Positions 16,497-25,130 are shown, counted from the stretch's first letter. The stretch is DNA of 64,000 nucleotides from DASSUW01 sp963806395 (GCA_963806395.1 CAWDYI010000009.1:1-64000); one strand, 5' to 3'. A program made the numbers and translations. The notes: a model not told the origin generated them from the sequence alone.

Positions 16497-17832
16497 TTAC
16501 GAAGGGCTCGATCGCGGCAGCGGCTTCAGCCGGATCCGCCTCTTTTCGCCACTCCGTCACCGCGACTTCCGCCTGCTGTGGAGTGGCATGTGCGTCTCGC
16601 TGATCGGGGACGGAGTCTTCCTCGTAGCGATCGCCTGGCAGGCATACGAGCTGTCCAACGCTCCGACCGCGCTGTCGCTGATCGGCATCGCCATGACGGT
16701 CCCCACGATCGTCTTCCTGCTCCTCGGCGGGGTGCTCAGCGACCGAATGGATCGCCGCCGGCTGATGCTCGCTGCCGACGTCTCCCGCGCCCTCGTGGTC
16801 GCCGTCATGGCGGTGCTGTCCCTGACCGGGACGCTCGAGCTGTGGCACATGGTCGCGCTCGTGGCTGCCTACGGCGCCGCCGCGGCGTTCTTCGGCCCGG
16901 CGTTCGACGCCATCACGCCGCAGGTGCTCCCGGCCGACGAGCTCGCGCAGGCCAACTCGCTTGACCAACTCGTCCGGCCGATGGCCCTGCGCCTCGCCGG
17001 GCCCGCGGCCGGCGGCCTGCTCATCGACGCGGTCGGGGTGGGTGGCGCTTTCGCGTTCGACGCCGCGACGTTCTGCGTGTCCGCGGTCGCCCTGCTGATA
17101 ATGCGCGCTCCGGCACGCACGCCGGCCGCGGAGGCAACCTCGATGGGAGGGGACATCCGCGCCGGCGTCAGCTACATCCGCGGCCACGTATGGCTGTGGG
17201 GCACGTTTGCGAGCGCTGCGATCGCCTACCTGCTGTTCATGGGCCCGGTGGAGGTGCTGGTCCCCTTCATGGTCAAGAACGAGCTGAACGGCAGCGCCTC
17301 CGACCTCGGGCTGGTGTTCGCAGCCGGAGGCATCGGCTCTGTCGCGTGCGCGATCTTCCTCGGCCAGCGCGGTCTCCCGCGGCGCGACATCACTTTCATG
17401 TACGTCACCTGGACGCTGGCCACCCTCGCGGTGGCCGGCTACGGCCTCTCGAGCACCGTATGGCAACTGATGCTCGCGAGCCTCGCGTTCAACGCGCTCG
17501 AGACGGCCGGCACGATCGTCTGGGCCACCGCCAAGCAGCTGCACGTGCCTCCCGAGTTGCTCGGTCGCGTGTCGAGCCTGGACTGGCTCATCTCGATCGG
17601 TCTGCTCCCCCTGTCGTTCGCGCTGACAGGCCCAGTCAGCGCCGCGATCGGCGTTCAAGCCACCCTGATCGGCGCCGGCGTCGTCGGCTCCGTCGTCACG
17701 TTCGCCGCGCTGCTGTTGCCCGGCATGCGCGAGGTCGAGGGCCTCGGCTACCAGCAGCGGCCGGACCCTCCCAGCGGGCCCAACGACCTGCGCCCCGTGG
17801 CGGTAGCGACGGTCAGCGCGCCGCCTGCCTAG
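16486..17832 (+). CDS. MFS transporter, MFS_3/DHA3 (EntS-like) type
   Basis: A 448-residue 12-helix transporter. FSPLRHRDFRLLWSGMCVSL at the N-terminus and GVLSDRMDRRRLMLAADVSR after helix 2 (motif A) mark the DHA3/EntS-type exporters. ATG 16486 lies inside the end of the GGDEF-EAL gene (11-base overlap) and is chosen over earlier in-frame codons because the preceding residues are Arg/Ser-rich shadow sequence. As the last gene of the operon it could export the small molecule made by the alpha-oxoamine synthase. A strong terminator follows. Macrolide or siderophore efflux is an alternative. Confidence 0.85.
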   Translation: MQHSYEGLDRGSGFSRIRLFSPLRHRDFRLLWSGMCVSLIGDGVFLVAIAWQAYELSNAPTALSLIGIAMTVPTIVFLLLGGVLSDRMDRRRLMLAADVSRALVVAVMAVLSLTGTLELWHMVALVAAYGAAAAFFGPAFDAITPQVLPADELAQANSLDQLVRPMALRLAGPAAGGLLIDAVGVGGAFAFDAATFCVSAVALLIMRAPARTPAAEATSMGGDIRAGVSYIRGHVWLWGTFASAAIAYLLFMGPVEVLVPFMVKNELNGSASDLGLVFAAGGIGSVACAIFLGQRGLPRRDITFMYVTWTLATLAVAGYGLSSTVWQLMLASLAFNALETAGTIVWATAKQLHVPPELLGRVSSLDWLISIGLLPLSFALTGPVSAAIGVQATLIGAGVVGSVVTFAALLLPGMREVEGLGYQQRPDPPSGPNDLRPVAVATVSAPPA

Positions 17833-17860
17833 GGCGAGCCGAGTCGCACGTGGGCGCCGG

Positions 17861-17893
17861 TAGAGCCTTGACACGACTGGTGCCAAGGCTCTA
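17861..17893. terminator. bidirectional terminator hairpin
   Basis: TAGAGCCTTG at 17861-17870 and CAAGGCTCTA at 17884-17893 form a perfect 10-bp stem with a 13-base loop. It lies between the MFS gene and the convergent secreted-protein gene and can end both transcripts. Confidence 0.8.
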
Positions 17894-17909
17894 CCTCAGG
17901 CCCGTTGCG

Positions 17910-19379
17910 TCAGCGCAGCGGCAGTGACAGCGAGCGGGTGTTGCCGGCCCGGTCGCGCGCCGTCAGCCGCAGCGTGAGCTTGCTGCGCCTGGCCGTCCGG
18001 CCCGCCCCGTTCAGGCGGATCCGCAGCCTGCCGGTGCCGGCGCGGCCGATGCTGTCGGTCGCCGTGCCGACCCTTTTACCACCGCGCCGCACGGACCCGC
18101 GCACGGAGCACGCCTCGTCGCACGAGAAGCGCACGCGCAGCACGCCGCGCTTCAGCGCGCCGGCGTTGGCGAGCAGCGCGGGCGCGGTGTTGTCATTGCC
18201 GGGCCCGGGGCCAGGCTGCGGCGTCTGAGCGGTGTCGTCCACCACGACCACGCTGGTCGATGACTGCGGTCCGAGGATCGCGTTCGCGCTCTCGCCGCTC
18301 AGCGTGATCGTGAGGTTGCCGGTCGTCGGCACCGTGATGTTCTCCTGGTAGTCGCCGGGCGCGAACGTCAGCATCCCGCCGCCGCCCCCGGAGAGGGAGT
18401 ACGCCACGGTGGCCGTTCGGTTCGCCGGTCCCGTGCGCGTGACCGGGATCTGCACCTGGCGGCTGGTCTTCCTCACCGCCGTGGCGGACGAGGGGAACTG
18501 GAGCACCGAGGCCGGGACCACGGACAGGCTCTCGAGCGGCATGCCGCCGGCGATCGTGCCCACCGGGGTGGCGGCGCCCGTCGACAGGTTGAGCCTGTGC
18601 AGCACCGAGCTGCCCGGGCTGCCGGCCGGCTCGAACGAGGCATAGGCCGTGCCCGACGCCTGCGCGATGTCGAGGCCGGCGTTGTCCGTGGTGTCGACGC
18701 CGAGCGGGCCGACGTCGATCAGGGTGCCCGTGTTCGGCGACACCGGCGCGCCGCCGACCGAGCCCTGGGTGAACAGCCGGTCGGAGCCCGAGTCGATGTC
18801 GTAGAGCGTGGTGCTGGTCGCGCCGTCGAACGAGTTCGTGTAGTCGGCGGCCACGATGCGCGGGTCACCGGGGTTGAGGTTTCCGTCCGTCCCGAGCGAG
18901 TTGCCGTTGTTCGGGCTGAAGCGGAAGTTCAGGTTCTCTTCCTCGACGACGCGGATGGCGTCCGGGACGGGGTTGAAGCCGAAGCCGAAGTCGCTGAGGA
19001 AGCTGACGCCGAAGGGGCTTACAACCGGGGTGACGTTGACCGGGGTGGCGTTGAACTGCCCCGCGGCCGCAGCCGGGGTGAGCACGTAGAGCGTGCCGCG
19101 GGTCGCTTGGGCGTAGAGGGCGCCGCCGCGCGGGCGGTGGTCGAGCCCGATGAGGTTCGTGTCGGGCCCGAGGATGCCCCCGTCGACATTCGGGAAGTTG
19201 ATCGTCGCCGGAGTGGCCGCGCCCGGGTTGCCCACCGGGAAGGTCACCAGCGTGCTCGGGTTCGCGTTGGTCAGGCCGACTGCAGTCTCCGCGGCGCTCG
19301 CCGCGCCCGCCGTCAGTGCGCTGAGCACCCCGGCGACCGCAATCGACGCAGCGGCTCGGGTCGCGCGCTTGCGCGTCAT
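17910..19379 (-). CDS. secreted DUF4394/Calx-beta-like protein
   Basis: A 489-residue exported protein. A Sec signal (ATRAAASIAVAGVLSALTAG then ASAAE) is followed by a DUF4394-type propeller region (TNLIGLDHRPRGGALYA, then FGFGFNPVPDAIRVVEEENL with NPGDPRIVAADYTNSFDG). A Calx-beta-like segment follows (TVAYSLSGGGGGMLTFAPGD). The last 90 residues carry CDEACSVRG and end with LRLTARDRAGNTRSL, a beta-sandwich tail common in Solirubrobacterales secreted proteins. Role unknown, probably cell surface or extracellular. It shares its terminator with the MFS gene. Confidence 0.8.
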   Translation of the reverse strand: MTRKRATRAAASIAVAGVLSALTAGAASAAETAVGLTNANPSTLVTFPVGNPGAATPATINFPNVDGGILGPDTNLIGLDHRPRGGALYAQATRGTLYVLTPAAAAGQFNATPVNVTPVVSPFGVSFLSDFGFGFNPVPDAIRVVEEENLNFRFSPNNGNSLGTDGNLNPGDPRIVAADYTNSFDGATSTTLYDIDSGSDRLFTQGSVGGAPVSPNTGTLIDVGPLGVDTTDNAGLDIAQASGTAYASFEPAGSPGSSVLHRLNLSTGAATPVGTIAGGMPLESLSVVPASVLQFPSSATAVRKTSRQVQIPVTRTGPANRTATVAYSLSGGGGGMLTFAPGDYQENITVPTTGNLTITLSGESANAILGPQSSTSVVVVDDTAQTPQPGPGPGNDNTAPALLANAGALKRGVLRVRFSCDEACSVRGSVRRGGKRVGTATDSIGRAGTGRLRIRLNGAGRTARRSKLTLRLTARDRAGNTRSLSLPLR

Positions 19380-19528
19380 CGTTGCTTCCTTTCGTCATGC
19401 CCCCGAGAGGAGGAGCTGGATCCCTTACCGCTGTGGACTGCGCGCCAGCCGCCGCTTCGGTTCACTCCCGTGTGCGGTTGATCGGATCGTCGTCGGGGCT
19501 TCGATCGCTGCGGGTCGCGCGTGCCACA

Positions 19529-20380
19529 ATGGGTCGGGTGGCAGACGGTCTGACGAGCACTCAGACCCACCGAGACCGGCGGCCCGCCCCGGAGCTCGCA
19601 CGCCACGTGGCGTGCGTGTCCGTCCAGCAGGTCTTCCCGGGCTGTGAGCCGTACACGTACCGTCCCGTGCCAAACGGCAGCGCCGAGCTTCTCTGTGCAG
19701 TCGGCTCGATACCGCAGGTGATCGGGCCGCAGAGCGCGCCCCTCGAGCACACGCTCGCGCCTGGCACGACGGTCGTTGGTGTGCGGTTCAACCCGGGCGC
19801 GGCGCCGTCGGTGCTGGGCGTGCCCGCGTCCGAGATCGTCGACCTGTCGGTGGGCGCGGACGAGCTGTGGGGTCTCTCGGCGGTGGCGCTCGGCGAGGCG
19901 GTGGCCGCATCAGCCTCGCCGTGGGAGGCTGCGGCGAAGCTCGAGGCGGCGGTCGCGGCCCGGCTGGCGGACGCCGCGGAGCCCGACCCGATCGCTATGG
20001 AGGCCGTCCGGCGGCTGCTGCCGGGGCGCACCCGGGACGTGACGTCCCTTCCCTCGGAGCTGTACATCTCCGAGAGCCAGCTGCGGCGGCGCCTCCAGGA
20101 GACGACGGGCTTCGCGCCGAAGGTCCTGCACCGGATGCTGCGCTTCCAGGGGTTCCTCGCCCTCGCGCAGGGATACGAGCACCCCAGCCGCGAGCTGGCG
20201 CGTCTCGCCGCCGAGGCCGGCTACGCCGACCAGTCGCACCTGACGCGGGAGTCCGCGCGGCTGGCGGGCCTCTCGCCGCGGACGCTGCTCCGCAACTCGG
20301 AGCGGTACTGCGGGCCGACGCACGACCACACGGCCTCGTACGCGCCGCTGCTGCCCCCGCGCACACTGGCGCGCGGATGA
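19529..20380 (+). CDS. AraC family regulator
   Basis: A 283-residue regulator. The N-terminal domain contains YRPVPNGSAELLC and VVGVRFNPGAAPSVLGVPA, the layout of AraC proteins with the DUF6597-type effector domain. The C-terminal AraC domain has SLPSELYISESQLRRRLQ, GFAPKVLHRMLRFQ and AGYADQSHLTRESARLAGL. Start ATG 19529; GTG 19538 is an alternative. It precedes the two DUF899 genes on the same strand by about 100 bases and may control them. Gap 19380-19528 holds the promoters of this gene and the divergent secreted protein; I see no clear operator in it. Confidence 0.85.
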   Translation: MGRVADGLTSTQTHRDRRPAPELARHVACVSVQQVFPGCEPYTYRPVPNGSAELLCAVGSIPQVIGPQSAPLEHTLAPGTTVVGVRFNPGAAPSVLGVPASEIVDLSVGADELWGLSAVALGEAVAASASPWEAAAKLEAAVAARLADAAEPDPIAMEAVRRLLPGRTRDVTSLPSELYISESQLRRRLQETTGFAPKVLHRMLRFQGFLALAQGYEHPSRELARLAAEAGYADQSHLTRESARLAGLSPRTLLRNSERYCGPTHDHTASYAPLLPPRTLARG

Positions 20381-20479
20381 CGGATCTGTTCAAGATCTCG
20401 CCGCGGCCGCTCCGTACCTTCGCGGCATGCTCTCCCACAGCTCGACAGGCATGCCGGTCGTCGACGAGGACAAGCCGCG

Positions 20480-21175
20480 ATGAAGATGCCGCCGATCGTC
20501 TCGCCGCAGGAGTGGAAGGCCGCTCGCGAGCAGCTGCTGGTCAAGGAGAAGGAGCACACCCGCGCCCGCGACGCGCTCGCCGCCGAGCGGCGCCGGATGC
20601 CGAGGATGCTGGTGGAGAAGGAGTATCGCTTCGAGGGACCGAACGGGCCGGCGAGCCTGCTCGACCTGTTCGAGGGGCGGCGCCAGCTGATCGTCGACCG
20701 CTTCTTCTATGAGCCCGGCATCACGACGTTTGCGAGCGAAGGCGACTCCTACCCCGAGCGGGCCTGCGTCGGCTGCTCCTTCGGTGCCGACCAGGTCGCC
20801 CACCCCGCGCACCTGAACGCGCGCGACACGACGCTCGCGCGCGCCTCGCGCGCCCCCCAGGCCGAGATCCAGGGCCTGAAGGAGCGCATGGGCTGGCAGC
20901 TCATCCCCTGGTACACGATCACCGACGACTTCGACGCCGACTTCGACGTCGACCAGTGGCACGGCACCAACGCCTTCTACCGCGACGACGACCGCATCTA
21001 CCGCACCTACTTCATCGACAGCCGCGGCGACGAGGTGATGGGCAGCACCTGGAGCTACCTCGAGATAACCGCACTCGGCCGCCAGGAAGTCTGGGAGAAC
21101 TCACCGCATGGCTACCCCCAGACCCCGCCGTACGGGTGGTGGAACTACCACGACGCCTACGGGGACGCGGCGTGA
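20480..21175 (+). CDS. DUF899 family thioredoxin-like protein, copy 1
   Basis: A 231-residue DUF899 protein. The family signature is clear: VSPQEWKAAREQLLVKEKE, then RRRMPRMLVEKEYRFEGP, LLDLFEGRRQLIV and the Cys-containing RACVGCSF followed by HLNARDTTLARASRAP. DUF899 proteins have a thioredoxin-like fold, and the C-x-x-C here suggests a redox role. The C-terminus (PPYGWWNYHDAYG) is also family-typical. Its stop TGA overlaps a GTG (GTGA) that opens the spacer to the second copy. Copies 1 and 2 differ strongly, so the duplication is old. Exact reaction unknown. Confidence 0.88.
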   Translation: MKMPPIVSPQEWKAAREQLLVKEKEHTRARDALAAERRRMPRMLVEKEYRFEGPNGPASLLDLFEGRRQLIVDRFFYEPGITTFASEGDSYPERACVGCSFGADQVAHPAHLNARDTTLARASRAPQAEIQGLKERMGWQLIPWYTITDDFDADFDVDQWHGTNAFYRDDDRIYRTYFIDSRGDEVMGSTWSYLEITALGRQEVWENSPHGYPQTPPYGWWNYHDAYGDAA

Positions 21176-21363
21176 TCGCCCATATCGGGGCGCTGCCGCT
21201 GGAGGAGCTGCTGCCCGTCCTGACCGGCGCCGGCAGCGGGCTGCTGGCGGTGCGCGCGTGGATCGATCCATGGCAACTACGACAACCGACCGGGGCTCGC
21301 CCGAGCGGAGGAAGCAATGCATTCGCACCTGACCATGATCCTCGCGGACCAGAGGGTCGCGCG
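21172..21363 (+). other. possible small membrane protein between the DUF899 genes
   Basis: From GTG 21172 (overlapping the stop of DUF899 copy 1) the frame reads VIAHIGALPLEELLPVLTGA, then GSGLLAVRAWID, a plausible single membrane helix like that of other very short actinobacterial membrane proteins. There is no stop: the frame runs in phase into DUF899 copy 2. Either a stop was lost by an indel or this is untranslated spacer. Confidence 0.35.
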
Positions 21364-21367
21364 ATGA
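21317..21367 (+). CDS. 16-codon leader/coupling peptide upstream of DUF899 copy 2
   Basis: An ATG at 21317 is preceded by GGAGGAA (21307-21313), the best ribosome site in this stretch, and encodes MHSHLTMILADQRVAR, whose stop overlaps the ATG of DUF899 copy 2 (ATGA at 21364-21367). The peptide has no known family. The arrangement suggests translational coupling: ribosomes load at the leader and re-initiate on the DUF899 gene, which has no good site of its own. Confidence 0.5.
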   Translation: MHSHLTMILADQRVAR

Positions 21368-22092
21368 CCGGGCACAAGACGGGCACCCGCGAGCAGTGGC
21401 GGCGCGCGCGCATCGCGCTGCTCGAGCTCGAGAAGGAGCAGACCCGGCGCGGCGACGAGCTCGCCCGGATGCGCCGCGAGCTCCCCTGGGTGCGGATCGA
21501 CAAGCCGTACGAGTTCGAGACCGACGAGGGCACGAAGACGCTGGCGGAGCTCTTCGACGGGCGCTCGCAACTGATCGTCTACCACTTCATGTTCGGTCCC
21601 GACTGGGACGCCGGCTGCGAGGGCTGCTCGCTGGTCGCCGACCACTTCGACGGCGGCATGGTGCATCTCAACCAGCGCGACGTGACGATGGTGTGCGTCT
21701 CGCGCGCGCCGCTGGAGAAGATCGACGCCTACAAGCGGCGGATGGGCTGGCGCTTCCAGTGGGTCTCGTCGCTGGGCAGCGAGTTCAACTTCGACTTCGA
21801 GGTCTCGTACACAGATGAGCAGCGGGCGAACGGCGCCGAGCACAACTTCCGCTGGGAGGACGATCCCGGGGACGAGGGTCACGGGCTGAGCTCCTTCGCG
21901 CTCGACGACGGCGTCGCCTACCACGTGTACTCGACGTACGGTCGCGGGACGGACGTCTTCAACACGTTCTACCAGCTGCTCGACCGCGCGCCGAAGGGCC
22001 GCGATGAGGAAGCGCTGCTGCGGGGCGAGGGCGAGTGGTGGTGGCGCCGCCACGACGAGTATGAGGACGGCCGAGGAGGAGACCGTGGCTGA
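21364..22092 (+). CDS. DUF899 family thioredoxin-like protein, copy 2
   Basis: A 242-residue DUF899 protein. It has EQWRRARIALLELEKEQTRR, RRELPWVRIDKPYEFETDEG, RSQLIVYHFMFGPDWDAGCE with GCSLVADHFDG, and HLNQRDVTMVCVSRAPLEKI. The Cys pair (C-E-G-C) corresponds to the redox-like pair of copy 1. The C-terminal WWWRRHDEYEDG is typical of the family. ATG 21364 is chosen because it couples to the leader peptide (ATGA); the same frame is open upstream but that part is not family-like. The hydrolase downstream starts inside its 3' end, so the genes form one operon. Confidence 0.88.
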   Translation: MTGHKTGTREQWRRARIALLELEKEQTRRGDELARMRRELPWVRIDKPYEFETDEGTKTLAELFDGRSQLIVYHFMFGPDWDAGCEGCSLVADHFDGGMVHLNQRDVTMVCVSRAPLEKIDAYKRRMGWRFQWVSSLGSEFNFDFEVSYTDEQRANGAEHNFRWEDDPGDEGHGLSSFALDDGVAYHVYSTYGRGTDVFNTFYQLLDRAPKGRDEEALLRGEGEWWWRRHDEYEDGRGGDRG

Positions 22093-22921
22093 GCGAATGA
22101 TCCAGGCCAACGAGATCGAGCTGTGTACCGAGCCCTTCGGGGACCCGGCCGACCCGCCGATCCTGCTCGTCATGGGCATCGGCGCTTCGATGCTCTGGTG
22201 GGAGGAGGACTTCTGCCGGATGCTTGCGAACGGCGGGCGGTTCGTGGTCCGCTACGACCACCGCGACACAGGCCGATCGGTTTCCTACGAGCCGGGGCGA
22301 CCCGGTTACCGGGGCGATGATCTGGTGGCCGACGCCGCCGGGGTGCTCGACGGGTACGGCATCCCCGCGGCGCACGTCGTCGGCCTGTCGGCGGGCGGTG
22401 CGCTTGCGCAGCTGCTCGCGCTCGACTTCCCCGACCGCGTCCGCTCGCTCACGCTCATCAGCACCTCGCTCGCGGTGCCCACGGATCGCACGCTCCCGTC
22501 GCCCACCTCGGAGTTCGGGCGCTTCGTCACGACCGTGGAGGTGGACTGGTCGGATCCCGAGTCGGTGATCGAGTACCTGGTCGAGTACTGGCGGGTGCTC
22601 GCCGGGGAGGAGCGCTCGTTCGACGAGGCGGCCTTCCGCGCGCTCGCGCGCCGGGACGTCGGGCGCGCGAGCGACTTCAGGGCCGCGCAGAACCACGACC
22701 TGCTGCACGACGAGGATCGATCTCGTGAGCCGCTGTCCTCGCTCTCCTCCCCCACCCTCGTCATCCACGGCACCGCCGATCCGATGTTCCCGATCGGGCA
22801 CGGCGAGGCCCTCGCCGATGAGATCCCCGACGCCCGGCTGCTGCCGCTCGAGGGCGCCGGCCACGGCGCCTACCGGGCCGACTGGGACGCGATCGTCGCC
22901 GCGATCCTGGAGCACACCTGA
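22085..22921 (+). CDS. alpha/beta fold hydrolase
   Basis: A 278-residue alpha/beta hydrolase: RYDHRDTGRSVSYEPG near the N-terminus, nucleophile elbow GLSAGGALAQ, acid Asp in VIHGTADPMFPIGHGE and catalytic His in LEGAGHGAYR. It resembles aclacinomycin-methylesterase/RdmC-like and epoxide-hydrolase-like enzymes. GTG 22085 follows an AGGAGGAG ribosome site and overlaps the DUF899 stop by 8 bases; an in-frame ATG at 22061 is a less likely start. Its stop overlaps the next gene (TGATG). Substrate unknown. Confidence 0.88.
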   Translation: MAERMIQANEIELCTEPFGDPADPPILLVMGIGASMLWWEEDFCRMLANGGRFVVRYDHRDTGRSVSYEPGRPGYRGDDLVADAAGVLDGYGIPAAHVVGLSAGGALAQLLALDFPDRVRSLTLISTSLAVPTDRTLPSPTSEFGRFVTTVEVDWSDPESVIEYLVEYWRVLAGEERSFDEAAFRALARRDVGRASDFRAAQNHDLLHDEDRSREPLSSLSSPTLVIHGTADPMFPIGHGEALADEIPDARLLPLEGAGHGAYRADWDAIVAAILEHT

Positions 22922-23751
22922 TGCGCCTCGGCCTCTACTTCCCTCCGTTCGACGCCCTCGCCGACCTCGCCCTTGTCGCGCGCCTGTGCGCCGAGGCCGA
23001 GGAAGCCGGGTGGGACGCAGCCTTCATCTGGGACCACGTGCGCTGGCGCGAGCCCGTCGTTGACGTCGCCGATCCGCAGATCACGCTCGCCGCGATCGCG
23101 AGCGCGACCGAACGCATCGGATCGGGCCCATGATCACGCCGCTCGCTCGGCGCAGGCCGGCCAAGGTCGCGCGCGAGACCGCCACCCTCGACCGGCTGAG
23201 CGACGGCCGCCTCACCCTAGGCGTCGGGCTCGGGAGCGACGAGTTCGCCGGCGAGTACTCGATCACGGGCGAGGAGCTCGACGACCGCAAGCGCGCCGGA
23301 ATTCTCGACGAGGTGCTCGGGATCCTCCAAGCGGCCTGGACCGGGGAGCGGGTCCGCCATCGTGGCGAGCACTACACGATCGACACGATGCGGTTCCTGC
23401 CGCGGCCGGTGCAGCGTCCCGGCGTGCCGATCTGGGTCGCCGGCTACTACGGCAAGTCCAGGCCACTTCGCCGCGCGATCCGGTACCAGGGCTACTTCCC
23501 CGTCGGCCTCGAGCACCCGGACCAGCTCGCCGAGATCTCCGCGGATCACGCGGCTCGGCCGGGAGACGAGCGATAGCGCGGCGGAGCCCTTCGACATCGC
23601 CGTCGAGCTCGACCCCGGCAGCGACCCGGCGCCCTACGCGGCGGCCGGTGCCACCTGGGGCCTGGTCGCGTTCCCGTGGCATCCCGTGTCGGTCGACCAG
23701 ATCCGTGGTGTGATCCGCGAGGGACCGCCGGAGCAGAGACGTCGTTGCTGA
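22921..23751 (+). pseudogene. LLM-class flavin/F420-dependent oxidoreductase with two frame shifts
   Basis: The luciferase-like monooxygenase fold is spread over three frames. Frame 1 from ATG 22921 gives MRLGLYFPPFDALADLALVA and EEAGWDAAFIWDHVRWREP, ending at a TGA at 23131. The second frame gives MITPLARRRPAKVARETATL and DRLSDGRLTLGVGLGSDEFA, then PVQRPGVPIWVAGYYG, to a stop at 23574. The third gives EPFDIAVELDPGSDPAPYAA and VSVDQIRGVIREGPPE. A one-base loss in the CCC near 23129 and a one-base gain near 23560 restore one frame of about 276 residues. Such enzymes use FMN or F420. It is coupled to the upstream hydrolase (TGATG). Broken gene or sequencing errors. Confidence 0.75.
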
Positions 23752-23760
23752 CGGGACGCC

Positions 23761-23788
23761 ACGCCGTGCGTCCGACGGCGCACGGCGT
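23761..23788 (+). terminator. hairpin terminator after the DUF899/hydrolase/LLM operon
   Basis: ACGCCGTGCG (23761-23770) and CGCACGGCGT (23779-23788) form a perfect 10-bp stem with an 8-base loop, 10 bases after the LLM stop. No U-run follows, as is common in actinobacteria. Confidence 0.7.
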
Positions 23789-23800
23789 ACGCTCGCGGGT

Positions 23801-24316
23801 ATGTCAGGAACCGTGAGCCACCCTGAGCCTTCATGCTCGCAGCCGCAGGACATGCGGCCCGATCTGGTGATCCCGGACGTCTGGCCGCGCGACGAGAAGC
23901 TGTGGGTCCCGCTGTCGGACGGCGTCTGGTCGCGCCCGCTGCACTTCAACGTCACCGCGGGGCAGTACACGCACCTGATGCGGGTCACACGCGCGGGCAT
24001 CATCGCCCGCCACCGCCACACCGGACCGGTGTTCGCGCACATCCTCAAGGGCCGCTGGCACTACCTCGAACACGACTGGGTGGCCGAAGAGGGCGGCTTC
24101 GTCTTCGAGCCGCCGGGCGAGACGCACACGCTCGTGGTGCCCGAAGGCTGCGAGGAGATGGTGACGCTCTTCCAGGTCAACGGCGCGCTCGTGTACGTGG
24201 ACCAGCACGGCGGCGCGATGGGCTACGACGACGTGTTCACGCGGCTCGAAGGCACCCGCCGGCACTACGAGTCCGCCGGCGTCGACGCGGAGTATCTGGA
24301 GTCGCTCATCCGGTGA
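23801..24316 (+). CDS. cupin, 2,4'-dihydroxyacetophenone dioxygenase family-like
   Basis: A 171-residue single-domain cupin. Metal ligands are visible as ARHRHTGPVFAHILKGRWHY in motif 1 and FVFEPPGETHTLVVPEG in motif 2. The order and the W-HYLEHDW segment match proteins annotated as the 2,4'-dihydroxyacetophenone dioxygenase family; many of these are not proven dioxygenases. ATG 23801. It is placed between two strong hairpins and so is probably its own transcript. Cytosolic; substrate unknown. Confidence 0.82.
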   Translation: MSGTVSHPEPSCSQPQDMRPDLVIPDVWPRDEKLWVPLSDGVWSRPLHFNVTAGQYTHLMRVTRAGIIARHRHTGPVFAHILKGRWHYLEHDWVAEEGGFVFEPPGETHTLVVPEGCEEMVTLFQVNGALVYVDQHGGAMGYDDVFTRLEGTRRHYESAGVDAEYLESLIR

Positions 24317-24435
24317 TCGGGAGCCCTTGGACGCGGCAACGGCGGCGATCGCTGAGCGCGGCGATCATCGTGCGACCGCCGAGCTCGTACTGCACGCCGA
24401 TCTCGAGCTGACCGCGACCCCACAGATGCGCCGTC

Positions 24436-24463
24436 GGGGGTGGCTCGCGCACGAGCCACCCCC
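24436..24463. terminator. strong hairpin between convergent genes
   Basis: GGGGGTGGCTCG (24436-24447) and CGAGCCACCCCC (24452-24463) form a perfect 12-bp stem with a four-base loop. It ends the cupin transcript and the convergent transcript ending at 24582. The rest of 24317-24581 contains one open stretch (reading LDAATAAIAERGDHRATAEL from about 24329) that may be a gene fragment; I recognise nothing in it. Confidence 0.75.
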
Positions 24464-24581
24464 AAGGGCCCTAGCGGCGTCGTGAGACTCGCCGTGCGGT
24501 GCGGCGACCGGTACGTCGTGCGACTCTGCGTGATCCGAACATGTCTGTCTCCAGGTCGATCGTGGTCTGAGCGGGCCGGGG

Positions 24582-25130
24582 TCAGCGTGCGGTCGCCGCG
24601 CCGCTGGTCTCGTGGGCGTGGAGTCGCTCGGCCTCCTCGGCCGTGGCCAGGCCGATGTCGACGAGGTCGAGCGGGCTGATGAAGCCGTCGGCGATGCGGA
24701 AGCCGCCCGCGCGCGCGACGGCGTCCCGCAGCGGGACGGCCCAGTGGTGCTCGATCAGGACGAGCGCCGCCGCGGAGTCGTTCGGGATCTCCTCGAGCAC
24801 GTCCCAGGCGTCCTCGTCGGAGAACACCTCGATACCGTCGGCGCCTGCTTGGGCGCCCGCCTCGGCGCCGGCTTCGAAGCCTGCCTCGCCCTCGATGCCG
24901 AGCCCGACGAGCGCGCCGACCTTGCTGCCGAGCTCGATCGCCTCGTCCTGTGACAGGTTGCTGAGGTGCTCGACCTCGAACTCGCCGGCGGCGTCCTTGT
25001 AGACGGCCAGCGCGTCGATCACGCGCACCGTGTCGCTCTCACGCAGCCGCTCGAGCTCGGCGATGATCTCGCCGTGGAACTGCGGATGTTCGAAGCCCAG
25101 CACGATGAGCTGAACGGGTCCAATCGCCAT
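24582..25130 (-). CDS. DUF1269/DUF6325-type protein
   Basis: A 182-residue soluble protein. GPVQLIVLGFEHPQFHGEII with LERLRESDTVRVIDALAVYK is the typical start of DUF1269/DUF6325 proteins, and a central Gly/Ala-rich stretch (VGALVGLGIEGEAGFEAGAE) stands where related proteins carry a membrane hairpin; here it is too charged to cross a membrane. The C-terminal half has SAAALVLIEHHWAVPLRDAV. A GGGAGAGGGAAG ribosome site precedes ATG 25130. Function of the family unknown. Confidence 0.75.
   Translation of the reverse strand: MAIGPVQLIVLGFEHPQFHGEIIAELERLRESDTVRVIDALAVYKDAAGEFEVEHLSNLSQDEAIELGSKVGALVGLGIEGEAGFEAGAEAGAQAGADGIEVFSDEDAWDVLEEIPNDSAAALVLIEHHWAVPLRDAVARAGGFRIADGFISPLDLVDIGLATAEEAERLHAHETSGAATAR

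Noticed and set aside
24325..24485. Open stretch LDAATAAIAERGDHRATAEL that ends after a strong hairpin
   Set aside because: The hairpin lies inside the frame and there is no start codon of quality; kept only as a possible fragment.
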